Shown: in pieces, positions 9,219-18,162 of the stretch
Layout: the number at the start of each line of letters is the position of its first letter
Numbering within the stretch: position 1 is the stretch's first letter
Origin: Pleurocapsa sp. FMAR1
GTDB taxonomy: Bacteria > Cyanobacteriota > Cyanobacteriia > Cyanobacteriales > Xenococcaceae
Length of the DNA stretch: 64,000 nt
Direction: 5' to 3'
NCBI RefSeq assembly: GCF_963665995.1
Contig: NZ_OY762512.1
Coordinates: 1,178,001 to 1,242,000, forward strand
Made by a program: the position numbers and the translations under genes
Notes under the pieces: generated by a model
What the model was told of the DNA's origin: nothing
The model's database searches: none
The model's input: only the letters and a program-made list of their open reading frames with translations

Positions 9219-9390
9219 GAGCGACCCCCGCGCATGGTTCGACAGTTCCTTCAACAGCGCGATTATTCAAGCGGAACTAAATTCCGCGAATCTCGCGCTC
9301 AAGTCGGGGAACCCGCCCAACGGACTGTCGAACCGCGTCGGCGTAAGACGCAAGGGAATGCTCACCTAGAAAGGGAATGCGCAAGGGAGA
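9219..9390. repeat. GC-rich palindromic repeat cluster (copy a)
   Basis: The block starts GAGCGACCCCCGCGCATGGT and is far richer in GC than its surroundings. An 11-bp inverted repeat, GGTTCGACAGT (9236-9246) and ACTGTCGAACC (9324-9334), brackets it. The words GCGTCGGCGTAAGACGCAAG and TGCTCACCTAG recur at 36.2 and 37.8 kb. A short open frame across it is considered spurious. Confidence 0.7.
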
Positions 9391-9519
9391 CAGTTAAAAC
9401 AGTTATCAAATTGCTAAAATCAACCAGCTAAATACATGGACAGAAATAACTACAGTTAATTATTATTGACCTCTGACTTTGAGCATCAACGTTAAATTTA
9501 ATTTTGTCCAACTACTTAT

Positions 9520-10680
9520 TTAGCTATCAACAAACTCAGTTAATCTTTTAATTCCCTCTTTAATCGTGTCCATATCTGTAGCATAGGAAAAGCGAATACA
9601 ATCATCCATGCCAAATGCCACACCAGGAATGGCAGCCATCTGTTTAGTTTCTAACAACTGATTACAAAAATCGAGGGATTTTTTACCAGTCTTGGAGATA
9701 TCTACAAAAAGATAAAATGCACCATAGGGTTTAGGACAGCTTAAGCCAGAAATAGTATTTACTGCTGCGTGCATATAACTTCGGCGTTGAGCAAAAGCTT
9801 GAACCATTTCCTGCACACATTCTTGAGATGATTCTAATGCTGCGATCGCGCCATATTGGGCAAAGGTGCAAACATTAGAGGTACTATGCCCTTGAATTTT
9901 AGCCATTGCCTTGAGGATTTCCATTGGTGCTGCTGCATAACCTACTCGCCAGCCAGTCATGGAATGGCTTTTGGCAAAACCACTACTGGTAATGGTGCGC
10001 TTAAATATTTCCTCGTCTATCGAACCAATACTTAGATGTTGAGCATCATCATAAAGAATTTTTTCGTAGATCTCATCCGAAACCACTAAGATATCTCGCT
10101 CAACGATTATTTTAGCTAATGCTTTTACTTCATTGGGTGCGTAAACTGTCCCCGTGGGGTTAGAAGGGGAATTAAACACAAACAGCTTAGTATTAGGTGT
10201 AATAGCCTGCTCTAGCTGCTCTATGGTAATTTTATAGTCATTCTCCGCCGAAGTCTCGACAATAACAGGCGTACCTCCAGCTAGTTTAACCATTTCTGGA
10301 TAGCTTAACCAATAGGGTGCAGGAATAATTACCTCATCTCCTGGCTCAATCAACACCTGCATCAGGTTAAACAAAGAAAACTTGCCACCGTTGGTAACAA
10401 TAATATTGTCCGCTTCGTAATTAAGATTATTATCCTTTTTGAGTTTATTGGCGATCGCTTCTCTAAGCCTCAACTCCCCTACCGCAGCACCATAGCGAGT
10501 TTTGCCTTCATCCAAGGCAGTTTTAGCAGCTTCGCAAATATGCTTTGGTGTCGGAAAATCTGGTTCTCCTGCACTAAAGCTACAGACATCTATGCCTTTA
10601 GCTTGCATAGCTTTAGCTTTGGCAGCAATTGCCAAGGTAAGAGATGGTGATACTTGATTTACTCTTGCTGATAGTTTCAT
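9520..10680 (-). CDS. aspC: Aspartate aminotransferase (class I, PLP-dependent)
   Basis: The protein has the fold-type I aminotransferase landmarks: [13 protein letters not shown] near the N-terminus, [40 protein letters not shown], and the Schiff-base lysine in [17 protein letters not shown]. The C-terminal [17 protein letters not shown] holds the substrate-binding arginine region. It should transfer amino groups between aspartate and 2-oxoglutarate; prephenate or other substrates are possible in this subgroup. An upstream in-frame TTG at 10695 exists, but the ATG at 10680 ([14 protein letters not shown]) matches the family's usual start. Confidence 0.9.
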   Translation of the reverse strand: MKLSARVNQVSPSLTLAIAAKAKAMQAKGIDVCSFSAGEPDFPTPKHICEAAKTALDEGKTRYGAAVGELRLREAIANKLKKDNNLNYEADNIIVTNGGKFSLFNLMQVLIEPGDEVIIPAPYWLSYPEMVKLAGGTPVIVETSAENDYKITIEQLEQAITPNTKLFVFNSPSNPTGTVYAPNEVKALAKIIVERDILVVSDEIYEKILYDDAQHLSIGSIDEEIFKRTITSSGFAKSHSMTGWRVGYAAAPMEILKAMAKIQGHSTSNVCTFAQYGAIAALESSQECVQEMVQAFAQRRSYMHAAVNTISGLSCPKPYGAFYLFVDISKTGKKSLDFCNQLLETKQMAAIPGVAFGMDDCIRFSYATDMDTIKEGIKRLTEFVDS

Positions 10681-10923
10681 TTCGTTCAAACCCAAGTTCT
10701 GTTCCGCGCCCGATAAACTAAACTATAGTGTCTCAAAGTCTCTTGGATTTTTCTGATATCCTGGCACTTTTCTTTACATTTTTGCTTAAATTGTCAGAGA
10801 AAGAGGATTTTTCAGAGTCATAAATTTAAACTTCTTGGTTTAAGCGATCGCCTGGGGCGAACCTATAATAACCAGAACCCCTTTCATAGCCTAAACGAAC
10901 TGATTAAGAATGCTACAAAAATT

Positions 10924-11345
10924 ATGACAGAGCGTGACGCAGAATTTTTACCGCACGAATTGCTGCGGGAGTGTCTGCGTCAGAGTCAGGGAAGATACGA
11001 ACTACTGAAGATACAAAACCAAATCGCTCTCTATCAATCGCGCTCCTTCAAAGTGGTAAATACGATCGCACCACGCGCTCTTGATTCTAATAATATCAAT
11101 GTCCCCTATCAAAAACTCAACGAGCAGAGGAAAATCCAGCAAATTGTTAATAATGAGGCACGTATAAAGGCGATCGCGCATTCTGTGCGTCAGAGTTTGA
11201 TGGCTGAAGGAATATTGGGCAATCAAAGTCAATTAATTCCGACTTTACGGCGCAAAAACCTGGATAAGTTGGCTATAATTCAAGCTCATCATTATCAACG
11301 GGGAGATGTAATCAAGTTTCAAACAGACTTGGCTCGATTTAGTAA
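10924..11345 (+). pseudogene. Remnant of a conjugative relaxase/helicase (TraA/MobF-like)
   Basis: The stretch RDAEFLPHELLRECLRQSQG and, after a gap, VRQSLMAEGILGNQSQLIP, LRRKNLDKLAIIQAHHY and QRGDVIKFQTDL resembles the segment in the helicase half of MobF relaxases that reads roughly (R)xGLxxEGxLG...LxRxxLTxxQ...YxPGDVVxF. About 140 residues remain, without the relaxase three-histidine motif or the Walker sites. The open frame then runs into the 3' end of a decayed integrase at about 11345. It is inferred to be debris of an earlier mobile element at the tRNA-Pro site. Confidence 0.55.
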
Positions 11346-11596
11346 AAACTCATATGATTCACATAGCCTCCAGTTACGGAAGGAAATATGAGGTCATTTC
11401 TATTGGGTTTGATGTCCATAGAATCTAGTAACACTTTCAGTTGTAAATTTATAGGAAACAAACGTATTTCGTAGGTTTTTGTGTGCGGTAATAGTATTCC
11501 GTTGCTGTATGCCTTGTTAATGGTATCAATCGACACCACTCCTATCTTTGCTTTGTGGTTCGAGTCATCAATGTACATATTACTTTTAGGTTGCAA
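11339..11596 (-). pseudogene. Internally deleted tyrosine integrase remnant
   Basis: The 85 codons join a copy of the integrase N-terminus (MYIDDSNHKAKIGVVS, compare MYINNEERKAKIGRVS at 35.6 kb) directly to part of its catalytic core (NKAYSNGILLPHTKTYEIR, then LFPINLQLK; compare NKAYSQGILLPHTKTHEIR, then LFPINQQLK). About 230 residues between the two parts and everything after GYVN are missing. It lies about 170 bases left of the partial tRNA-Pro, the same position and orientation as the larger integrase at the right end of the element. It therefore marks an older insertion in the same site. Confidence 0.8.
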
Positions 11597-11718
11597 AAAT
11601 AATATTTACTAACCCAAAAACTAACCTAAGTTTTATTGAAGCTATTTTTGTACTGAACTACTTTTTAGTATAGAAATACTAATAGACCACATTATTTATA
11701 AATCCCCAAACAAAAAGC

Positions 11719-11747
11719 TTGCGTTAAGCTACGAAAACTCGTAATAT
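11719..11747 (+). promoter_or_regulatory. Orphaned promoter of the original tRNA-Pro gene
   Basis: TTGCGT (11719-11724), a 17-base spacer and TAATAT (11742-11747) form a good sigma-70 promoter 18 bases upstream of the tRNA 5' half at 11765. Insertion of the element has separated it from the intact tRNA at 35823. Confidence 0.6.
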
Positions 11748-11763
11748 TAAATTTGTGTTAATC

Positions 11764-11803
11764 ACGGGGCGTAGCGCAGCTTGGTAGCGTACCACTTTGG
11801 GGT
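11764..11803 (+). repeat. Left attachment site (attL): 5' half of tRNA-Pro
   Basis: This 40-base sequence, beginning ACGGGGCGTAGCGCAGCTTG and ending ACCACTTTGGGGT, is identical to 35822-35861. It covers the acceptor 5' strand, D-arm and anticodon stem-loop of tRNA-Pro; what follows is not tRNA. It is the left copy of the target-site duplication of the element. Confidence 0.9.
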
Positions 11804-11866
11804 CATTCTGTTCTAGCTTCTGAATCTTTTTTAACGCAATGTTTTCGTGATTTACTTTGATATGGT

Positions 11867-11896
11867 CGCACACGATTAGCACACGACCACGATTTT
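11867..11896. repeat. Candidate integrase arm sites, left end
   Basis: CACACGATTAG, CACACGACCA and CGATTTTTT follow one another with an 11-base period, about 65-90 bases inside attL. The same word pair recurs inside the right end (35642-35662). Confidence 0.5.
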
Positions 11897-11923
11897 TTTG
11901 CAGGCTTTATGTCAATGTAGGAT

Positions 11924-12505
11924 TCATGCTGCAATATGATTCCATCTAGTTCCAGTGTTGATAGTACTGATTATCTGTTGACTAACATTGAATTTGGCAG
12001 CTATATCCTTTTGCAAAATATTACTTTTTAGCAATTGTTTGATTTGGATTACTTCTTTGAGAGTTAGTTTAGCGTAATGATGCTTCTCTCCTTTGGGCTG
12101 TAATCCATTTTGATAAGCGTGTATTTGCTGCTCAGATTGAGTATTCCATTCTAAGTTACACAAATTGTTATCAATCTTACAGCCATTGATATGATTCACT
12201 TGAGGTTTGTGGAATGGATTAGGTAAGAATGCTTGAGCTACAAGACGATGTATTGACCTGCTCTTTCTTTTTGCATTAAGCAATAGATGAACCTTAAAAT
12301 AACCTTTATTCGTTATGCAGGGTTTCAGAACTTTCCCTTTAGCGAACTGTTTTTTTCCATTTTGCTGAGTGATAATACGGTCTAGACTTTTTACTCTACC
12401 AAAATTTGAAATTTGGTAGTAACTTTCATAATCTGGGATATCTAACCAATATTCAGTTAAGCCACTTAATTGTGGTACTAATTTTATTTTTGATATTTTT
12501 TGCAT
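11924..12505 (-). CDS. HNH homing endonuclease-like protein (NUMOD4-HNH-HTH)
   Basis: The domain order is typical of phage-type free-standing HNH endonucleases: an N-terminal NUMOD4-like motif (WLDIPDYESYYQISNFGRVKS), a central HNH core (HRLVAQAFLPNPFHKPQVNH and INGCKIDNNLCNLEW) and a C-terminal helix-turn-helix (LTLKEVIQIKQLL...DIAAKFNVSQQIISTIN). Such enzymes nick or cut DNA and promote their own spread. It lies at the left end of the element, pointing towards attL. All core residues appear present and the frame is intact at 193 residues. Confidence 0.88.
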   Translation of the reverse strand: MQKISKIKLVPQLSGLTEYWLDIPDYESYYQISNFGRVKSLDRIITQQNGKKQFAKGKVLKPCITNKGYFKVHLLLNAKRKSRSIHRLVAQAFLPNPFHKPQVNHINGCKIDNNLCNLEWNTQSEQQIHAYQNGLQPKGEKHHYAKLTLKEVIQIKQLLKSNILQKDIAAKFNVSQQIISTINTGTRWNHIAA

Positions 12506-12614
12506 TAATCTTACTCATAACCTTAAACTTTAAAATAAATTTTATATACTTCTATTATATTTTATTCAAAAGGTTGTTGATTATAAAAATAATGTGTTTG
12601 AGGATAAAGCTTTA

Positions 12615-12749
12615 ATGAATGTGCGTGTGGAAGAAAATCACGCTCCTCTCTTTGAAGCAAATGAAATTAGAGAGGAAGTTATTGTCACACTAAAAAATAA
12701 TTCAAAGTATCAATTACCTGAAGTTCAATCTGGTAGTGATTCTGTATAA
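12615..12749 (+). CDS. Possible small protein or gene remnant (44 residues)
   Basis: An ATG frame on the plus strand encodes MNVRVEENHAPLFEANEIRE and continues VIVTLKNNSKYQLPEVQSGS. The same frame is open upstream to about 12530 without an ATG, and no ribosome site is visible. It could be a small gene or the tail of a lost one. It lies in the 316-base spacer between the HNH gene and the 321-residue protein. Confidence 0.25.
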   Translation: MNVRVEENHAPLFEANEIREEVIVTLKNNSKYQLPEVQSGSDSV

Positions 12750-12821
12750 AACAATTATAGCCTACAATTTCTATCGATAAAGGATTACAGGCTATTTCAA
12801 TTAATTAATTAAATAAATTAT

Positions 12822-13787
12822 TTAGGCAGCTATCGCTACTTTTTCTTCACAGAGGTAAAACTCTTTAAAGAAATAAACATTGCCAATATTTCCAGGCATT
12901 CGAGAACTTTCAATTAATCTACATTCAGCTACTAAATCATTATCTTTTCTAGCCATCCCTATGACTTCATAAAGAGCATCACCTACATTTCTATGAACAA
13001 TATCACCAGCAGAGATCTCTATTAAAGGTGTGGGCTGCTCAGGCTTTTTTATAGCAGGCTTTTTCTCTTTACGTTCTTGTGTAATAGGGATGCTGATATT
13101 TACGTCTTCTTTTAAGACTTCTTCTTCTTTTTTCTCTTGAAGAGTAAAATCTATTTTAATATTTTCTTTTGGTACTAAGTAAGCGTCCTTAATATAACTA
13201 ATTTTACCAATAAAGGTTGGCATCTCAGCATTATAAATTGCTATTACTTCTAAATGAGGCACGCCATCCAATTCTTTATGAGCTAGTACTTTATATTGTT
13301 TATCTTTAATCTTGGTGGCATCAGTAGAGACAATATCACCTAACTTTGTATTTTCTATTGCGATCGCTTTAGGTAAAGGTTTACAAGCAGACTCATATTT
13401 ACGCTTGCGAGTAGTGCGCCAAACTTCTCTAACTTCGCGGTGGTCTGGGTGATCGTAATCTCTCTTAAGATTAAATTTAGTAAGATGAGTGGCATCTTCT
13501 AGAGATATTTCTTCTAGTCTTAGTTCATATTTACTATCTTTGACGAATGAAGGCTTGTTACTTACAGTATATTTTGATGCAATGTCTAGGATTTTTGTAA
13601 GATAGCTACCATAAGTATCAGCCCTACCTTTTGCACTAAAGGCTACATACGCACTAGAATCATTGTGGTTAAAAATTATGTCAGCCCCAATCTTTTCAAA
13701 TTCAGAAGGTTTTTTTACATCCTCAATTAATCCCTCTATATATTCGCGATCGCAGTAGAATTTGAGTTCCCAACTATGCTTGTTCAT
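12822..13787 (-). CDS. Unknown protein with two related C-terminal repeat domains
   Basis: No family is recognised. The N-terminal 110 residues are mixed alpha/beta (MNKHSWELKFYCDREYIEGL). Two later segments resemble each other: about 149-208 (KLGDIVSTDATKIKDKQYKV...GKISYIKDAYLV) and about 262-315 (SAGDIVHRNVGDALYEVIGM...GNVYFFKEFYLC). Both start GDIV, have a Y-(K/E)-V strand and end with an aromatic/acidic strand, consistent with duplicated small beta barrels. A charged linker rich in K, E and P (about 215-258) separates them. A minus-strand terminator upstream (13940-13977) isolates it from the next gene. Confidence 0.6.
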   Translation of the reverse strand: MNKHSWELKFYCDREYIEGLIEDVKKPSEFEKIGADIIFNHNDSSAYVAFSAKGRADTYGSYLTKILDIASKYTVSNKPSFVKDSKYELRLEEISLEDATHLTKFNLKRDYDHPDHREVREVWRTTRKRKYESACKPLPKAIAIENTKLGDIVSTDATKIKDKQYKVLAHKELDGVPHLEVIAIYNAEMPTFIGKISYIKDAYLVPKENIKIDFTLQEKKEEEVLKEDVNISIPITQERKEKKPAIKKPEQPTPLIEISAGDIVHRNVGDALYEVIGMARKDNDLVAECRLIESSRMPGNIGNVYFFKEFYLCEEKVAIAA

Positions 13788-13939
13788 AACGTTTAGTATT
13801 CTTTGGTTCTTGCTTCATTTGTTTTACGTTTATAATTTTCTATGTAAATAAAAAGAGGATTAGAAAGGTTCTTCTTCAGGTGGTTTACAAGTCCATACAC
13901 TAGAGATCTTCTATTTGGTTGAGTGAAAATGTATAGACG

Positions 13940-13977
13940 AAAAAACAGCCCTCAATCAAATTAATGATCGAGAGCCG
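13940..13977 (-). terminator. Rho-independent terminator, minus strand
   Basis: Minus-strand CGGCTCTCGATCA pairs with TGATTGAGGGCTG around TTAATT, followed by a T-run. It is positioned after the 263-residue gene and forms most of what is seen in the 304-base spacer 13788-14091. Confidence 0.75.
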
Positions 13978-14091
13978 TCTGATAATTATAAGTAGCTAGT
14001 CACTTTATCTACCAAAAAAGTTTACCTTCTGGCTAACTCATAGTGTTTTGGCAAGATAATAAAGTGCGGGAACTAAAATAGATTTTGCAGA

Positions 14092-14883
14092 TCACTCTCC
14101 TAAAAGCTCTCTTCTACGCTGTTCTTTTTCTTCTTCTGCCAATCTTTGACGTAAGGCGGTATATTCATTCCAAGCTTTGTCAGCTTCTCCTCTCATGCTA
14201 GTACGATTAGCCAATTGAGCTTTTTCATCGCCCAAAATAGACATTAGTTCTTTTTTTTGGGATGGTTTGAGTTTAGTAAACCATTCTATGAATGCCCCAA
14301 TCATTTGTTTTCTTGATGGATTGTTATTGTAAGCAATCACACAAGAAGGACAAGTGTAGGCAAGTCTTAAAATAGGTTGAATATCACCTTGAGATCCAAA
14401 AATTGAATCAAATTTGCCAGGAGTATCTTTACTATACATTTTATAAAATGTATCTTCATCAAATGATGAATTGATACACTCTTGACTATCTTTATTTTTA
14501 GAAGCAAGACAATCCAACATATTAGATTGACTAAAGCCGTTCTCATAAGCTATACGAGAAATCGCAACCGAACCTAGATATCCAGGTAACATTTCATTAG
14601 TTGAAACTAGCCAAGGTAATTTAGAGATAACCAGTAGATAGAAATATCGAGATTTAATACAGTTATCGACATAATAATCTGAATCTTTGCTAGTTGGGCT
14701 TACTACTTCTTTAATTCCCATTTGTTGATAATATTCTGATGAAAATACATCTTTTTGACAACTTTCAGCAACCTCAGTTAAAAAACTCATATCAACCTGT
14801 GCCATACTAGCTTTGGCTGTCGAAAGTATTGCCATACTGGTTATACAAGCTGCGATCAAGCTTTTGAATACTATGTTTTTCAT
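14092..14883 (-). CDS. Unknown secreted protein
   Basis: A clear signal peptide (MKNIVFKSLIAACITSMAIL, cleavage probably after ASMA) precedes about 235 residues with several cysteines (ESCQKDV, NCIKSR, LDCLASK, CINSSF, YTCPSCV) that could form disulfides. A charged helical C-terminus ends AEEEKEQRRRELLGE. The start codon overlaps the stop of the upstream 143-residue gene, so the two are probably co-translated and may act together in the envelope. No family is recognised. Confidence 0.65.
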   Translation of the reverse strand: MKNIVFKSLIAACITSMAILSTAKASMAQVDMSFLTEVAESCQKDVFSSEYYQQMGIKEVVSPTSKDSDYYVDNCIKSRYFYLLVISKLPWLVSTNEMLPGYLGSVAISRIAYENGFSQSNMLDCLASKNKDSQECINSSFDEDTFYKMYSKDTPGKFDSIFGSQGDIQPILRLAYTCPSCVIAYNNNPSRKQMIGAFIEWFTKLKPSQKKELMSILGDEKAQLANRTSMRGEADKAWNEYTALRQRLAEEEKEQRRRELLGE

Positions 14884-15314
14884 TATTTTTTCTCTCCACG
14901 AAGCACACTTTCTAAATCACTTGAATTACTTTTAATTGAAGTTTTTAATTGCCAAGGTCTAGGAGCTTCTAATGCTGCTTTAAGAGCAGCATCTTTTTCA
15001 GCTTTCTCGGCTTCAATAGTAGCTAAACCTTCTTGTTCTTTTTCCTCTGCTTCAATAGCAGTTAAATCTTGTTCTTTTTCCTCTACTTCGTTAGCTTCAA
15101 TAGCAGCTTGCTTTTCCTGTTCTTCTTGTATGGCAGCTTGTCTTTTTTGCTCTGCTTGAATAGCAGTTTGTTTTTCTTCTTCTTTAATTTTTGCTTCTTT
15201 TGTTCCTCGCAAAATAAAATAAGCCGTGAATGCTGTAATGACTATAGAAACTACTGCTAAAGTTGCAAGCATTATCGGTTTTTTCTTGAAAGAGTCAATT
15301 TGTGGTTTGGTCAT
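14883..15314 (-). CDS. Single-pass membrane protein with EKQA-rich coiled coil
   Basis: One membrane helix near the N-terminus (IMLATLAVVSIVITAFTAYF) is followed by about 75 residues of Ala/Glu/Gln/Lys repeats (AIQAEQKRQAAIQEEQEKQA) predicted to form a long coiled coil, and a short polar tail. The layout resembles TonB/TolA-like spacer proteins without their C-terminal domain. The gene overlaps the downstream secreted-protein gene, so the two form a pair that may act together in the envelope. Function is unknown. Confidence 0.6.
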   Translation of the reverse strand: MTKPQIDSFKKKPIMLATLAVVSIVITAFTAYFILRGTKEAKIKEEEKQTAIQAEQKRQAAIQEEQEKQAAIEANEVEEKEQDLTAIEAEEKEQEGLATIEAEKAEKDAALKAALEAPRPWQLKTSIKSNSSDLESVLRGEKK

Positions 15315-15885
15315 AATTGGGATGTGTATCCAAGCGTCTGAACTATTGTTCCCAAATTCACTGCAAAATTTAAATAAAGTTAAAAAATTAAGACTATGAG
15401 CAAAAGTTAATTTCTGGTAGATCTATCGCTTTGGTTCGACAATGCTAAAGCAAGATGGTTTTTATGTTCAGATGTTCAACAGAGAAAATAGACATTATTG
15501 GCACTTCATATTTTTGTTTTTTTTATCGCCCAAATAATAGACGAGAAATTTTTACCTTGAATTATGAAAATGGATCGAACAGATTTATATTTACTACTCA
15601 AGTCAAGTGAATGCTGAAATGTGATTAAGCATTTTTACTTTGAATTTCAAAATGAATGTATTTCTCAATATTGTTTATTGAGTATTTAGACGTAATTTAA
15701 CAAGCTTTTGGTAGCAATACATAGCAGTAAACACCTAATTCTAAATTAGATGTTAAATTGATTACATTTTATTTAATATCGCTAGTTTTGATAATTAAAA
15801 GCCATGTCTGGGAACTATAAAAATATTAAACTGTTTTAAATATTTTTAATTTAATGCAGAAATTTTTATATAAAGGAAATATTAC
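15315..15885. other. Upstream region of the chaperone operon
   Basis: A 571-base AT-rich spacer between divergent genes. The Hsp70 start is preceded by AAAGGAAATATTAC (A-rich Shine-Dalgarno). No CIRCE-like repeat (TTAGCACTC-N9-GAGTGCTAA) is visible, so HrcA control is not suggested. Confidence 0.45.
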
Positions 15886-18090
15886 ATGGGAAATATTGTT
15901 GGAATTGATTTAGGAACAACCAATTCGGTTGCTGCTTTTAAATTTGCCAATCTCGAAGTGGTCACTGCGCCAGATAATCCTGCACCCGATCGCACTCTTA
16001 CTCGTTCTGTGATTGCGTTGGAAAACAATCAAATTATCGTAGGAAACGATGCTTACCAAAAGCTAAAAGCCGATCCAGAGAATGTCATTATTTCGATTAA
16101 ACGTCTGATTGGAAGAGGTTTTGGCGATTCTGTAGTTCAACAGCAATTAGATCGTTTTGCATATAAAATCGCTCAGTCCACAAAGGGTACAGAAAATAGT
16201 CTTTCGGTGTGGTTAGGAGGGAAAGAATACGAGCCTGAAGATATTGGTGCTGAAATTTTAAAAAAAGTAGTGCAGAATGCTCAAACTTATCAAGAACAGC
16301 AAGGACAAAGAGAAAGAATTACTAAGGCAGTGATTACTATTCCTGCTTATTTTAATGACAAACAAAGACACGCTACTCAAATAGCAGCAACTAGAGCAGG
16401 ATTAGCGGGATCGGAACTTTTACCAGAGCCAACAGCAGCAGCTATTTCTTATGGATTTAAACCAGACTCCGACGATGTAAAAACTATTTTGGTTTATGAC
16501 TTTGGTGGTGGTACTTTTGACTCATCTATAGTAACTGCTGCTGGCAATCAATTTATTGAATCTGGTAAAGCAGGTGATTTATGGCTTGGTGGAGATGATA
16601 TAGACGATCGCCTAATCGATTTTGTTAAACAGCAGGTAGCAGAAACAGAAGATTTAGATGATATTGATGGCTTAATTGCTAAGATGCCGCATTATCAGAG
16701 AGTTCGTTTTTTGGGCGATCTAAAAATGGCTGTAGAACAAGCCAAAATTCTGTTAAGTAGCAATTCTACAGCTAAAATTATGCCTTCTACTCCTCTACTA
16801 GATGATTTAGGAATGGCTATATCTATTGATGTAGAGATTACCCGCGAACAGTTTGAGAGCATAATTTTACCCCTGGTGGAACGTTCTATTTCCGTCTGTA
16901 AAAATGCGATTAAGTATTCTGACTATCCAGAGGACATGATTGATGTTGTATTACTGGTAGGTGGTTCATCACAAATTCCTTTGGTACAGCGAAAAGTTAA
17001 ATTAGCCTTTGGTGCAGAAAGAGTAGTAGTTCATCCACGCCCCATGTATGCCGTGGCTGAAGGTGCTGCTATTCAAGCTGCTGGGTTGGTAGAAAAGGTT
17101 GGTACGGTTTCTCGCGACTATTGTATTGAATTAGTTAACGATCCCAGACACAAACTTATTGAACAAGGAGATATTCTTCCAGTCAAAACTACTCATACTT
17201 TTAGAACAGAAGCAGATGGACAAAGCTTAATTCACTTTAAGTTTTATAGTCCTGATAATGTCAACAAGCGAGATGATGAGCGAATTGGGGATATGTGGTT
17301 AGCATTGGATAAAGCTTATTCTAAAGGAACAGAGATTTTGGTAACAGCAGAGTTGGATGAGAAAAATGGCTCACTTCAAACTACAGCTATTTTGAAAAAC
17401 GATCCTTCTGTCAAAGTTAGCTGTTCTCTATCAACTGGCGGAGAAGATGAAAGTATTTCTCGCGACGTAGAAGAGACTATTAAACAATTGAATCAAGAGG
17501 GCAATTTAACTGAACATGGAGTTCAGGAAGTCTATCGCATTGCTGGAGAAACAGTTAGGGCTGCTAATCAAATTAAAACTCAAGATGGAAAAATAGAGGA
17601 AGATCGAGCTAATGCAGCAAAAGAAAAATCGCAAGAGTTAAAAAGATTTGCTGACGACGATTACGATACTGCGGAATTTTTTATCAGATACTTTAAATTT
17701 ATTACAGAAGAATGTGATTTTCTACTTCCCTCAAGTCAGAAAGCGCGACTAGAAACTCTGTCTAGAGATTTGAAAAATGCAGTTTCTAGAAATGCTAAGG
17801 GTGATATACACAAACTTTGCGAAGATGCTAAACGAGAGTTAGATAATCTTCCTGAAAAAGTCTCGCTAATCCTGGCTTGTCGTGATGGAGTGTCGAGAGC
17901 GCATCAAATCGAACCAAACAAAGCCAGAGTATTGGCTGGGAAATTCTCTCAAATGATTGATGCTCTAAGACGTGAGGAAGGCTACGAAGCTCAAAAACTG
18001 TTTGAAGAGTTAGCAGAAGGTATTCGTCCTTATTGGGATCGAGAGCTTCCTACTTCTAACAACAGCATTGCTACAGGATTAACCCGATAA
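15886..18090 (+). CDS. Hsp70/DnaK-family chaperone with extended C-terminus
   Basis: The ATPase domain has all Hsp70 signatures: GIDLGTTNS (6-14), VYDFGGGTFD (203-212) and LLVGGSSQIPLVQ (about 350-362), plus the linker-proximal VAEGAAIQAAGL. The substrate-binding half diverges strongly from housekeeping DnaK. The tail is about 100 residues longer than usual (734 in total), mostly charged helix, and lacks the DnaK EEV-type ending. It starts a five-gene plus-strand operon with LysM, TPR, J-like and GrpE-like genes. It probably folds or remodels specific clients rather than serving as the main DnaK. It is cargo of the tRNA-Pro element. Confidence 0.88.
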   Translation: MGNIVGIDLGTTNSVAAFKFANLEVVTAPDNPAPDRTLTRSVIALENNQIIVGNDAYQKLKADPENVIISIKRLIGRGFGDSVVQQQLDRFAYKIAQSTKGTENSLSVWLGGKEYEPEDIGAEILKKVVQNAQTYQEQQGQRERITKAVITIPAYFNDKQRHATQIAATRAGLAGSELLPEPTAAAISYGFKPDSDDVKTILVYDFGGGTFDSSIVTAAGNQFIESGKAGDLWLGGDDIDDRLIDFVKQQVAETEDLDDIDGLIAKMPHYQRVRFLGDLKMAVEQAKILLSSNSTAKIMPSTPLLDDLGMAISIDVEITREQFESIILPLVERSISVCKNAIKYSDYPEDMIDVVLLVGGSSQIPLVQRKVKLAFGAERVVVHPRPMYAVAEGAAIQAAGLVEKVGTVSRDYCIELVNDPRHKLIEQGDILPVKTTHTFRTEADGQSLIHFKFYSPDNVNKRDDERIGDMWLALDKAYSKGTEILVTAELDEKNGSLQTTAILKNDPSVKVSCSLSTGGEDESISRDVEETIKQLNQEGNLTEHGVQEVYRIAGETVRAANQIKTQDGKIEEDRANAAKEKSQELKRFADDDYDTAEFFIRYFKFITEECDFLLPSSQKARLETLSRDLKNAVSRNAKGDIHKLCEDAKRELDNLPEKVSLILACRDGVSRAHQIEPNKARVLAGKFSQMIDALRREEGYEAQKLFEELAEGIRPYWDRELPTSNNSIATGLTR

Positions 18091-18092
18091 CT

Positions 18093-18126
18093 ATGCCCCC
18101 TAAATCCCCCAACATTGGGGGACTTA
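18093..18126. repeat. CCCCC/GGGGG hairpin repeat
   Basis: CCCCCTAAATCCCCCAACAT followed by TGGGGGACTTAG forms a short GC hairpin in the spacer after the Hsp70 gene. This kind of word is frequent in cyanobacterial intergenic DNA. It could attenuate transcription inside the operon. Confidence 0.45.
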
Positions 18127-18162
18127 GATAATATTTTTCGTTCTTCACATCTTAAAAGAATC

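Noticed and set aside
9234-9431. 65-codon open frame on the plus strand
   Set aside because: It lies wholly in the GC-rich repeat block; the translation (RQFLQQRDYSSGTKF) is low-complexity and has no ribosome site.
15315-15885. CIRCE operator before the Hsp70 gene
   Set aside because: No TTAGCACTC-N9-GAGTGCTAA-like inverted repeat is present.
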